Below are positions 45,885 to 57,841 of a stretch of 64,000 nt of DNA, piece by piece. The notes under the pieces were generated by a model, which was given only the letters and a program-made list of their open reading frames with translations, searched no databases and had not been told where the DNA came from. The stretch's first letter is position 1, and each line of letters opens with the position of its first letter. The DNA comes from Corticium candelabrum (Eukaryota; Porifera; Homoscleromorpha; Homosclerophorida; Plakinidae): positions 903,957-967,956 of the forward strand of contig NC_085095.1 in NCBI RefSeq assembly GCF_963422355.1, in the 5' to 3' direction. The translations under genes were made by a program, and so were the position numbers.

Positions 45885-46470
45885 AACAACGAACACGAAC
45901 AATTAACTGTTCCAGGACCTACAACCCTAGATTTTGACTCAACTAGCTACCATATATTTCTTTCATCCTAGAGACAAGTACACAGATAAACTATAATGTC
46001 ATAGATTACTCAAGGAAACTCCCATTGGTGTGTAGATACAGTGATACTGCGTTCAAGGCAATTGCGACCTCCTATGACATGATATGAACAAGCCAGTAGT
46101 GGATTTAGAGTCTGAAACAGTGTCACAGGGCTAGGTGACAATGCTGCTGGTGCCCCTTTTCAGACCAACAACAACGTCACAGTTTCAAAATCTACTCTGC
46201 TGTAATTCTGACTGCTATGCCACAAATCAGCAAAAAAAGAAAGCTCGTAAACAATTTCAAGAGCCAGAAAAACAAACTACAAACTTGCATGAATTCAGTT
46301 TGTACTGGCATCACATTGTTAGCATTAGAATAATTGTCTCAAAAAAAAACATTGACATTTGCTAAGCAGATTGTGCCTCCCTTTAGTCAGGTCCCAAATG
46401 GGCGCCTTCAAAAATGGACTGGGTTGGTGTGTGATCATGCCATACCCACACTTGACACAATTATCTCACA
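45885..46470. other. Intergenic, nothing recognised
   Basis: Short AT-rich frames only. Confidence 0.4.
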
Positions 46471-46475
46471 GACTG

Positions 46476-46743
<268 letters not shown>

Positions 46744-47090
46744 GACAGCAACAAACGCTTTATTGCCCATAGTCGCAAAACTCAAATTTGGTGATTGGCA
46801 ACAGAAATCCACATAAGTGACTCACTCTCGGACACCTTAAAATTTCTCAAAGCACTACACATGCCACTCACCCATTGAACAGTGCACCTTATTTCAACTT
46901 AAAGTATACACAAATCATATTGTACCGACTTCCAATAGAACATCGAAAGCTGCACGCAACATAAAAATGATAGCGCAACACCAAGCACCAAAAGACAAAT
47001 CAGCAGCAAATGATACAAAGTGCCACTGACGTACCATTGGTCAGTCCAGTTCTTTGAGCCATACAAAACAACTCTTATCCTCAAAATACG

Positions 47091-48912
47091 TTATATTGGA
47101 CCAAAAGGATCTGCCGGTCTAGACGACTGCTGCTGTCTTGGCTGTGACATTCCCATTCCCATTCCCATTCCCATCCCCATCATCTGTTGTGGATACATCT
47201 GCATACCCATCTGTGGAGCCCCGCCCATCACACCAGGCTGCATTGGTCTATAACTGGGCTGCATCATCGGCTACAGCAAAGGCCATAATGTGCATTCCAT
47301 AGGCATTACTCAATGCATTCATACGACATACCTGCATCTGAGGCTGCATGGTCGATGGCACAGGAAAGTGACCCGCAGGGAGAGAGCTGCTCCAATCGGC
47401 CGGTCGACTACCAAGTCCCTGACAAATAAACAACAATTATAAACACAAAGCATAAACACAAAGCTGTAATACAAGTTAGTGTACCAACAATTCCAGGGTT
47501 CTAGCCAGAGATCCTAAGGCATAGTGAGCCACTACGCCATCCATCTTTGCCATCCACTACGTCTGTCTACTTGCTAGTCTAGCCAGCCCTCTCCAAAGAC
47601 GTCATATATTGAGAGGCTAGCCTGTGATGTAAAGTCTTGTTCACATAATTTCTCTTCTATTATTGGATGGCAAAGAGAGGGAGGGGCTCCCAAGTCAGAC
47701 TAATCCAACATGTAAGTGTTGCCAACATTTTAGGGTTGAGTTGCCTGTGTGTAAAAGCATATAGCTCGCTTCGTCAGGTATGGCAAACGACAAGAACTCT
47801 GAAAGTTTAGCAATGGCACGCTCTTGTACATTTTGATAAACAAGTGGACACCTTTTCAACCCTCTGGAATGCGGTGAGATACTCAGAGCAACGAAACATC
47901 AAAGACATGCCTTCAGTCCTATTCCACCGAAAGTAGAGGAAAGAGTATGAGCTGAAAAAGTAACTACTACATAATTGCTGCTGGAGGTTAGTAGTTTCTG
48001 CTTTCTCCTTGATCAGAGAGTTCTAATATGAGCTCAACATACAAATTTTGGCAACGGGAACTGAAATGTCAGATGTGGTAGATAATTAGGATATCACACC
48101 CCAAACTGCAAAGGGCACCCCTCCAGCTACACATTGCCACAAACCTGGCTAGAACACTGAATGCCATTAAAAAGTTACTAGAAACAGTAACAAGCTCACC
48201 TGTTGCTGCTGCTGCTGCTGCTGCGGTACAGTAACTGTTTGCCTTTGCATGGGGGCCCAGTTGGCTCCTCCAGTTTTCTGAGTGCTCGGTTCTTTCCACT
48301 GATGATGTGTTCTAAACACAGATGTAACGTTACAAAACACTACACTAATGTAAGTGTAATAAACGATACTTTTCTGAAAATCCGTATTTGTTTTTTCCCA
48401 AGTCAAGGTCTACACACATAAATATGTTTCTCGATTCTCGGTTATACGTACAAGCGGTCGCCATACCTTCAATGGCTTTATTGAGTCCAGATGATAGATC
48501 CTTGCCGAGTCCTTTTCCTGGGACTTTCTCGGGTTCTGAAGTAAACTGGCCCGTTTTCATCGGTTCCAGCATGTCTCCCAAACCAGGAGGCTGGCTGCCG
48601 TATGGCTGAGCTCCAAAACCTGACTGTGTAGCAGCAGGTGGTGCTGTAGATCTTGTTTCACCAAATGCGACTTCAAACTGAGCGTTGAAACCGCTGGTAG
48701 GACTTGGAACTAACACACAAGAATTTATCATGTATTGGATAGATGTTGCTCATGAGTCATAACGAAGACAACAACCCAAATACAATATGAACCGAAAATG
48801 ACATAATGATGACTTGTGTTGTGTCAACAGATCAATCAAATAAAACAACTAGTTTTGAGATACAGCTAACAAAACACTTAAATAGAAAGCCTGATCTTTC
48901 TATGTAAAAGGC

Positions 48913-48992
<80 letters not shown>

Positions 48993-51900
48993 CAGAATCC
49001 GTAGTTGAGAAGATACGTCGCTCGCTTCTTCACTGAGTTGACATATTGACCTACAGACTTCCATCTAGCAGCCATTCTCTATGCTTTGTGCATACAAGCA
49101 AAGGCAAAATGCCTACATACGGCAATTTTCAAGACCAAAATTGTTTATTATCCTATAATTCTTGAGTAAAAATTTCAAAATATGTTACTAAAAAACATTG
49201 GAAGCAGTAAGGTATCTCACACTTGTGTACATTGGCACAGCAAAGCAGGCTGGTATAAGTGAGTACCTACTGTATACAACTACATGCATATAGTGAGTGT
49301 CACAAGATCTATGTACAAGGCCACACATTGCCCTCTGCGTTTCCGTGAGTGAGGGAACACGCATTTTGAAAGATGGGAGGTTCTTCATGTTCATGCAGAC
49401 TGTAAACTTCGTGACGTCTTGGAGGAGGTGGGATACGATGATCGGGCGGACCATGCTATCAATGTGATAACTAGCGCCACTGCCACTGCCACCAAACAAG
49501 ACTTGGAGGTAGACAATGAAGTACAGCTGCATGCAGAGTTTGATTGTCGGAATGTCTACTTCAGTCTGGCATGTCAGCTAGAAACTGAGGCAACCTCCAT
49601 GGCCAGCAGCAGTGAGAGGGGTGCTATAGTTTGCAGCATGTGCTATGAATGGGTGTACATGTGCACTTTTCACCACAAAAAGAAAAAAATTACTGCCCGT
49701 CCGTCTTTCTCAAACGTTACCCTAACCAAACAATTTTTCAGTGTGGCCTTATCCTATAATTTTGAGTGTGAAAACATTTTCAAAAAGAATATTATACGAA
49801 AAACATTGGAAGCAGTAAGGTATCTCTTACTTGTTTACATTGGGACAACAAAGCAGGCTGGTAGTGAGTGCCTATACAACTACATGCATGCAGTGAGTGT
49901 CACAAGATCTACTGCATACTATCATCCAGAACTGCCTAAGTATCATTCATACACTCAACAAAGCATCTTACCTGTTGCCCACGGATCTGCCGTTGAATTG
50001 ATAGCCGGAGCGACCGGTGCATGCTGAGGAGTCATAGAGACAGGATATGATTGAGGTACGACGCCAAACTGTTGCATCATCTGAGCAGCAGGTTGGCCAG
50101 ACTGAAGACCAAACGCTGACTCCAGCTCGGCCAAATCATTGCCCGGCTGTTGAGACTTCTGTTGCTGTTGCTATTAACATCAACCGGTGAGCAAAACCGT
50201 TCGCATTCCGGTTGCACAAAATACCTTCAGCTCAAGCAGTCGTGCCTTTTCTATCTCCAAGTGTCTCCGTCTTGCCGCAATGTCTTGTGGTGACAACTTT
50301 GTCTGAGCACCGAGTGGAGCCGCAACTGCAGGTATTGCTGCTGGAGCTGCCGGAGCCGGTACAAAAACTGTGGCAGGTTGTGTCCTGGCAGGTAACGGAC
50401 TGTTTTGCAATGAAGTTCCCTGAGGCGGCGACGTAGACGAGAGATAAGACTGTGACAAGGACTGAATGCTAAAAGAGAGAGAAATGTTTTGACTCAATCG
50501 TGATGAACTGTTAACACACTCATTCCTGCACTGTATCCACACCAAATTACAGCGACTACAAGTATGTTAGAGCAGCAACATCATGTATTTCTGGACATAT
50601 TAGAAATGATGCAAAAGTATGAGTGTTTGCCAAGGACTTAATAAAATAGTACACAACAACACCGAACTTGCCACCCACATATCTGTTTAATGTTAGACAC
50701 CGGCATCGACCTTACAGAGACACCGGTTGCTACCAAAGATTGTGCAAACAATGAGGTCGTAACAGAACATGCATGATACACAATAAGTCTTCCTGTATTA
50801 CTATTGTGATAAACGGCAATCCATTAAGGCATTGATAGGTCAGGGCTCCACCATGCAACCAGTTTGGTCGCCTGTGATCATTTTGTGCAGCAGGCGAGTA
50901 ACTGGTCGCTCATACGTGACCTACAGTAGTCCACTGACTCTTAGTTGGTCACTGCTTGGCTTTGACTTACAATCTCACTACTACTACTACTTTCTTACTG
51001 CAGTACATTACTCTCTAGTTTACAAAACTAGGAGCTATCCTGTAGGTTCAGCGATATATTTCAATCAATCCAGGTGATCACACTTACATAACTCAGTTAG
51101 GGCCTGGTCACACTGCTTCTTCGTCTGCATTTACATCTGTGTTTGGTGAGGTCACACTAAACGTTTCTGCCAAAAGCAAAAACGCAAAGCAAATCCGTTT
51201 GAAGATGCAGATGCAGTATCTGCACAAGTGTCTGAAGCAGGTTGCTATGCGTCTCTGGTTTTCCCTAGTCTCGCGTAGCCAAACCCCTCCCCTTTTTGAT
51301 ATCTACCGGCGGGGAAGGGTTTGGTGAAATTGCACACAAGCAGTGGTGCCAGGCATACGCCCACGTCTTTCCAACTAGTAATTAGATGAAGGTTAAGCTG
51401 ACAGGTGATAATTACTGGAAACATTCTTCTCTCTGTTGTCGACGAGAAATCACTTGTTGGAAGGCTTACAACAATCAATGGACAGACTTTACGATAGTAT
51501 GGTATTGTTCTTGGTATAGGGCGTTTAGTTAGCTACGAATTCACGCAAACTGCGCGCTAACCTCTGCATAATTAATTATTTCGACCTGCCGTGCCATCGC
51601 CTCGATCTCTTCCCGCAATCCTTGAATTTGCTGATCTAGCCTAGGAAACAAAGCAAGCTACGTTCGGCAATGTATCACAAACAGGCTCGGTCCAGCTGCT
51701 TCTATCTAGTCAGCTGGTCCACAAAAGAATGTCCGACTAGCTTACACTTGCCAAGATGTCTACATTACTTGAGCATTTCGAGAGCCGTTTCTTTTACTTT
51801 GTTTTGCGTTTGATGAAAAGAGACTCCAAGCACAAAGCACAACAGTCCGGATCCATTGTGTAACTAACAATCAACTTGCGTGGGATTGATTACACGTTTA

Positions 51901-54900
51901 CGTTAATGTAATTATCTGCCACCCGGAAGTCGGTGGCGGCTGGCACCACTACTTGTGTGCAATTTCACCAAACCCTTTCCCGCCGGTAGATATCAAGAAG
52001 GGGAGGGGTTTGGCTACGCGAGACTAGGTTTTCCCTTGTTCATTGGCCGTTGTCCACGCCTGTTGCATTTTAATAATAGTAAGCATTGACTCTCATCTCT
52101 AAACTGCCGCTACTGTTAGACTAATTCAGTTGCCACTTTACTAACTGCAGAAGTTATCAATAAGGAAACAAACGACGTCTTTTCCCACTTCTGTTGCTGT
52201 TGAATGTTCACTGTGTGGTCAACTGAAGCAGAGGGACTTTGATTGAGGTTTGGGGTGAAGTTTTAGTCTCATGGGATGACCAAAAGTAGAGAAGTTGAAG
52301 ACAATTATGAACGTGTGTGCATAGTGTTACCGAGGGCCTAAACTTCCCGCGCCTTTCAATGGACGCAAACGCAGACGCAAATTCAGATGTAGTGTGACTA
52401 GGCCCTTCCTGTATGAACTTGAAGTCCCAAGTAATCTATTACCCAACCATTAAAAGGCATAGCTCTCTGAAATTCTGAATGCAATTCGTGTGCTCTTTCG
52501 TGACCGTCACTAATCGTCATGTCATACGTTCCTGGTCAGCTTGTCATCCCAGCACAAGACGGTTTCCTGTGGACGTCATTGCGAAATCACTTTTATCCCA
52601 CTGATGCTCCACTCGACTGCATCTTTAACATCTACGTCTAGTACTACTGTAAGTGCACTACAGTATGATACAGTAGGTGCTGTTGTATGCAGCTATGTCT
52701 GGGATTCGAATGTATTTGAATGTGCCTTGGTCCAGTACTCCAAAATCCTACGATTGCTGGTGATCAATTATTTTTACTTGGTCACCACTTGCCACAAAAC
52801 TCTTTTATTGTACGTGGAGCCCAAGGGTACAAGCTGCTTTCATCAATAAACAATCACCAATGGCGATAATTTGCAAAGACAACTGCCCGGGAACGCCGAC
52901 CGTTGCACGTACAACAGCAACTTACTTTGCGGGCACATCAACTTTCCCCCCTTTCTCAAATGTCCGAACGTAACTTTCCAAAGTCTCGAGCAAAACAGAC
53001 GGCGGCTGAAGCAAACAAGGAAATCGTTACATATACACACACGAGACAAATCGGCACACAACTACATACCCTTGTTAGTTCGGTTGCTTCCCCTTCTCTT
53101 TCAACTCCCACTTCCTTCGCTACTTTCATAAACTCATTGATACGATCCATCTTGACAACAAATTTCCTGTACAGGGCAAGACCATCACGTGCCTGCTGTT
53201 TCTTCAACTCATAAAATTTTGCTGCAAATATAGTGTCACACATGATAACATAAATGTAAGCGACATGATACACAACAAACCAAGCAAATTAATAACTCCG
53301 TCATTATAACATGTGAAAAGCTTGATCAGATCCTACAGACACACGAACTCACAAACGTCCAGTTTTCCGAATTCCGTACTGTATGTCTCTTACTCTGAAA
53401 AGCATCACAAACGCACCGTTGATTACTCCATTCGTCAGCTCCTCAGCAGTAACCTGAAAAGCAAACCAAAGTGCTGACACCATAGATAGAGGCAACATAG
53501 CCAGACCTAGTCCAGCCAGTCTTCTAAACCATTTTCCAAACGTACGTCTACCAGTTGCTGTTTGCCATACATCAATGGTCTTACACACGTACAACTAGAA
53601 ACCTAGATGTTGCTAATTTGCCTATGCCATTGGCACAATATTGTTCCATAAATTACTTGCACTACACTGTAGCAGAAGAATACCAGTATCAAGCTACTGG
53701 AGAGAAGAAAAGCACCTACTCAACCCCTCTCCTCTCCAAGCCCAAGTGAATTCACTGATTTGTTTCAAATGAGACAAACTCCATTGCTGCATATGATTCA
53801 CTAACGTTCGTTGGCCTGCCTCCACTATCATAGTAAGAGAACGAGACATCAATGATGTCCCTCGCTCAGTGACATGTTCACAACAAAAACTAACACTCGA
53901 CAAAGTCTCTCTCACAACAAACAATAGTGACACCCACACAGCCTGACACACTGATACTTTCACTACATATTTAAAATTATAATTATCTTTTACTCTACAG
54001 TCCCTAAATTTTTACATTTTTGGTATTCTAGTATATAAATAAAAAATATTTAAAAAATTGAATTTATTGACAAAAATTGATATACGAGTAAAAATTTGAA
54101 AAAAGTTAAATATAAACCCAATAGAGTCTAACAAATAAACAAAAGCTTTACACTCTCGACTAACACCTGAAGTCGAGTAAGCCCCATCTCCGACTTTTGA
54201 GTAGCTGCGACCATCATCATACACTCTAGAGTGTCAATTAGCTCTTACGCATCGAGTATTCTCCCAAACTTTGCACCAAGCACACAAAGTTCAAATCCCA
54301 TATGCTTTGAGACCAACACCGACCACGCTGACAATCTGCTTCGACACACTTCAGTTGCACGCCAAGTGTCGACCACAACTACAACTTAGATTTATGAATG
54401 TAATACTGGCACTACTGACAGCTTGAGAATCTTTCAGTAAACTAGTACCCAAACCACCCTCCTTTCCCTCTCCTCGTCAATAATATCGTACCTCCATAGC
54501 CAAGAGTGCATCGACCAGCCGTTCAAGAACAGGAAGAGCTTGTAGAAGCTGTGTAAATACATACAACGTGTTACATAGTGATAACACACAAAAACATTCG
54601 AGATAACCTTGGCTTGATCTAACGTCCTCAAATAGCCGTCTTCCTTACTGCACACACATGCATACACGTTGCATAATCTCAAACAATTTAGGTACCATAA
54701 TGCACGCGTACTCACCCACGACTCACTCTACAAAAGTCGTATCCCATTTGTCTGTACGCAAATGCCTTTTCGTTTAGAAAGTTAGCGTAGCGTCGTATAA
54801 ACGTTGACATGTCGTACGCTAATAATACAAAGAGTCACTACAACATCCCTCCACACCAAGTCACAGTTGACGCTACCTTGTAGGCCACCTTTATCTAGAA

Positions 54901-57671
54901 AGTTGTCTAATACAAAGAGGCTCGTTCGAGACGCGACGTACTGAAGAAAACGCTGCAAAAGTATTGCATATTAGATCATCAGTGTAACATATGGCATAAT
55001 ATCGCAGTCAATAAGTACACAAATTATCAAGCAAGCCAGAACTTTGTACAGCAATATGCACGACACGAAAGCAAAATTGTCAAACTTAATTTATGCTTCC
55101 ATGGGAACACTGCACAACAACAAAAATCGTACATCATGTATTTCTTCCAATTTCAAAGTCATTCAACAGCATGGTTTGTATATGCTTTCATTGTCCACAT
55201 CCTATAGCTGCAAGTGTACGATGAACATTACGTGAGGTATGTAAGATATGTGGTGTAGCTGCAAGTGTACTATGAACATTACGTGTGGTATGTACGATAT
55301 GTGGTGGGCATGGTCAATCAGTGTGAGATGTTCCACATGTTACTGTAATAGTATAACCTGATACAGTACACAATTACATAATGCAGCTACCCTGGACAGT
55401 CTATTTCCACTTTTAGCATAAATGCTCTAACAACAGCTGCCTAACTCAGGCCTTACATTTATTGCCTATTAGTTACAAGACTCACTGAAACTTACAGTTG
55501 AGTGTCTGATGACACCAACAGTGCCCAATCAGATGTGTATCTACAAAACTTTCTAAGTCTTAATGAAATCCTTGTTTAGATTCAGGGAGCTTATTGCTTC
55601 CCACTTTGCTCAAGTGCTGTGCTTCAACCAAGTTATCACTATCAGTGTTCAAAAGTAGTCATCAAGTTGTCGTTTGATATAACAGAGGCTTCCATCCTGA
55701 CGAGTAAAGTCACTCAAGTTATTGTGGACCCAATAAATTTTATGCTATAGAGTAGAACAGGTCACACTGAGAGTTACACACCTCTGAAGTCATGTGATTT
55801 CGCTTACTTGCCAGTCCAATTATTTGATATTTATGAATACATGTACAAGTCCTAAACTCCTTGCAGACTAAAAAAATTCTGTGATATTGCCAAGATGACG
55901 ACTACGTCTGCCATAAAACTTCAAACACACTGGTACATGTTTTTGCTTGCAGTGTTTGAAACAAGGCACATGTCTATTGATATATCAATCACTGGAATTG
56001 CTTGAATACAAAAGTACACTTTATATGTGATGCTGAAAACTCCATGTCCAACTCAAGATCCACATCTATGTAAACTGATTGCTTTTGAAACAGTCGACAA
56101 GTCAGACTAGCCTAGTACCAAATGACTCACTTGTTGACAAAACCAATAGTTATAAGCCAATGCAGCTTTTATTCCAAAGTGAATGTATTGCTCTAATGCA
56201 GCACTTACACCAAGAAGGCCAGCAGCAATGTCTAAGTGAGAAACCAGAGTACCACTTATTCATACAGAGAACAGGTACAGCAACACTCTGTAAGGTATCT
56301 TTGACTTACACACTAAATGTTTGTCTAACAAACGATAACTTCCATAAACCAACAAATCAAGCCCTTACTTTCTAAATAAGCAAGAAGTTGTAAGCCCCAC
56401 ATGTTACCTTGACAAGATCAGTGCTCTTGAAGACAATGTAAATGGTTGCCAATTTTTTTTAGATAAATTGACAAAATTAGATGTGCTGGCTTCGACCTAC
56501 AGAAACTATAAACCTCGTGTCCAACTTCTTCCTCTAGACCTTAGACATTGACTACCGCAATTTACAACACCACAAACATCAAATTAGAGTCTGTCACTGC
56601 ATTTGCTAAAAGACTACAGAGACGTAACATCATAGAGATGAGAAATTAGACCGTTGAGAGGTTTCAGGCATCACTCAGCTATTCTGGGGTTATTCCTTCT
56701 AATTCCTTCTTCGTTGAATGATGACATTAGCTACGAAAACCTACACTATACCAATTACCTGTAACAGACTTAGCAACCAACAATCTGGCATCAGAACTGG
56801 TTGATATCCACACACAGACCAACTCTTGTATTACAACTCAAGAGTTAGGAGATAATATGATACACAAAGACTAGAAATCCAAGCTGTAGGACACGTGATC
56901 ACACGACCTTAGCTGTTCCATTACTCTCACACTACATGCAAACTCTGTGAAGCCTTAATTAAGCTCTTGCATAGCCGCTTATCTATGCAAGTCATAATGA
57001 GAAACAAATAGTATTCAAAAAAATACTATGAGGATTCCTGGTTGGATACCTAATTGCACAAGCGAACGTTCAAAATCACATCATCAAGAGCTCTTGACCA
57101 AACCGTCTTTTAGTTTACACGTGTTGCTCTATGACATCCGGGCACTACGACTCTAACACCTTACCCTGCAAGCTAGTCATTCCAAATCAGGTGCAGAGTT
57201 TCACGCACCACAACAATCACCTCTAAATCTACAAAAACCCGATTCGTCGCGAGAATACCTCGTGCTGAAAGCATCACGCCCACTCCATGAGTAGGTGTAC
57301 AGAGAGAGTACAGACAGCAACCGAGTTTGAGTTACCTACCTCGTGTCCTCTCGACATCAAGTTGTGACACGTTATCAACGCTTTGAACACAACAATCCAG
57401 CTCGAGTTCTGACAACGAGAGAAAATATCGCTTCCAAGGTCTGGCATGCTAAACGTCGGCGAGTTAGTCAGAGCGATGAGCGCTGAAACACACCGCATCG
57501 AAGAGAAAATCAAGAGTAAAGAAAGGCGACACCTCGCAACGCTCTCTTACTGTCGACGTGCTTCTTTTTGGGTCCCATCACCTCGTGGCTGCTCGCCTTG
57601 GCGACCACCTTGGCCAGGTGCTGACCGGTGAGGGTATGCACGCCGGCGGTCAGCCTGTCTGCTACTGACAT
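47091..57671 (-). CDS. PICALM: PICALM/AP180-type clathrin assembly protein, 17 exons
   Basis: Exons on minus: 57551-57671, 57340-57482, 54877-54952, 54716-54818, 54608-54647, 54492-54548, 53394-53453, 53282-53333, 53070-53221, 52926-53005, 50225-50468, 49972-50170, 48467-48709, 48370-48409, 48200-48311, 47332-47418, 47091-47270. All phases agree; about 662 residues against ~650 in human PICALM. Residues 1-294 are the ANTH domain: SSHEVMGPKKKH (the PIP2-binding Lys cluster), NSSWIVVFKALITCHNLM, YDMSTFIRRYANFLNEKA, ELTNGVINGAFVMLF, DGVINLL, FMKVAKEVGVER. The rest is a Gln/Pro/Met-rich unfolded tail with ADPW and ADPFGPI, which fit AP2-binding DPW/DPF motifs, and an MGMGMGMG run. The protein links AP2 and clathrin to PIP2 membranes in endocytosis. 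The ATG at 57671 matches family N-termini; an upstream in-frame ATG lies at 57782. See the separate entry for a possible extra exon. Confidence 0.93.
47490..47552 (-). repeat. Possible tRNA-like SINE head
   Basis: On minus, GGCGTAGTGGCTCACTAT resembles an A box and GGCTAGAACCC a worn B box. In a PICALM intron. Only the head is recognisable. Confidence 0.35.
48914..48988. repeat. (TG)n microsatellite
   Basis: Pure TG units in a PICALM intron. Confidence 0.98.
49175..49912. repeat. Direct repeat pair of ~130 bases in a PICALM intron
   Basis: 49175-49312 and 49789-49912 share a run from AAAACATTGGAAGCAGTAAG to GTGAGTGTCACAAGATCT, about 610 bases apart in the same orientation. Confidence 0.88.
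51266..52026. mobile_element. MULE-type MITE nested in the outer element, 9-base TSD
   Basis: 761 bases with inverted repeats of about 90 bases (left TAGTCTCGCGTAGCCAAACC; right is its inverse), nearly identical between arms. Flanked by GGTTTTCCC at 51257-51265 and 52027-52035. Long TIRs and a 9-base duplication fit Mutator-like MITEs. It contains the candidate exon at 51562-51640. Confidence 0.88.
51562..51640 (-). other. Candidate alternative exon carried by the MITE
   Basis: Preceded by TTTCCTAG and followed by GTTAGC, it is open for 26 codons (LDQQIQGLREEIEAMARQ, a short coiled-coil-like stretch), with entry phase 2 and exit phase 0. To join the next PICALM exon in frame it would need the acceptor at CATTCAG (exon from 50461) instead of the one at 50468. 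Without it, exons 10 and 11 join perfectly in phase, so it is not needed for the gene and is not family-like. Confidence 0.35.
55206..55311. repeat. ~53-base tandem duplication
   Basis: Two copies beginning TAGCTGCAAGTGTACNATGA in the large PICALM intron 2. Confidence 0.88.
55312..57339. other. PICALM intron 2, remaining part
   Basis: About 2 kb, no exon or repeat with clear ends. A plus-strand frame at 56079-56375 has no family resemblance. Confidence 0.4.
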
Positions 57672-57841
57672 ATCGAAACCCCGTCTGCTAGAGGACGATT
57701 CGAACAAAGTCGAGTAATCCGGGCATTTCGCAGGGAACAACACTGCGCACGTGAACGTGGATGCGTGTAATGAAGTTCGCATGTTTACGGTATTGTTCTA
57801 CGGTATGCGTTACAGATAACGACGTCGCGCGTTAGTCGGCT

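Larger units (their letters stand above)
51109..52406. mobile_element. Outer non-autonomous DNA element, ends GGGCCTGGTCACAC
   Basis: The left end AGGGCCTGGTCACACT is the inverse of the right end AGTGTGACTAGGCCCT. No target duplication is clear. It lies in the PICALM intron between exons 10 and 11 and was itself hit by the MULE-type MITE at 51266-52026. Confidence 0.68.

Noticed and set aside
49419-50027. 202-codon plus-strand frame
   Set aside because: Spans one copy of an intronic direct repeat and runs antisense into a PICALM exon; no protein family resemblance.
52541-52849. 102-codon plus-strand frame next to PICALM exon 10
   Set aside because: No domain, no conserved start context; overlaps a PICALM intron.
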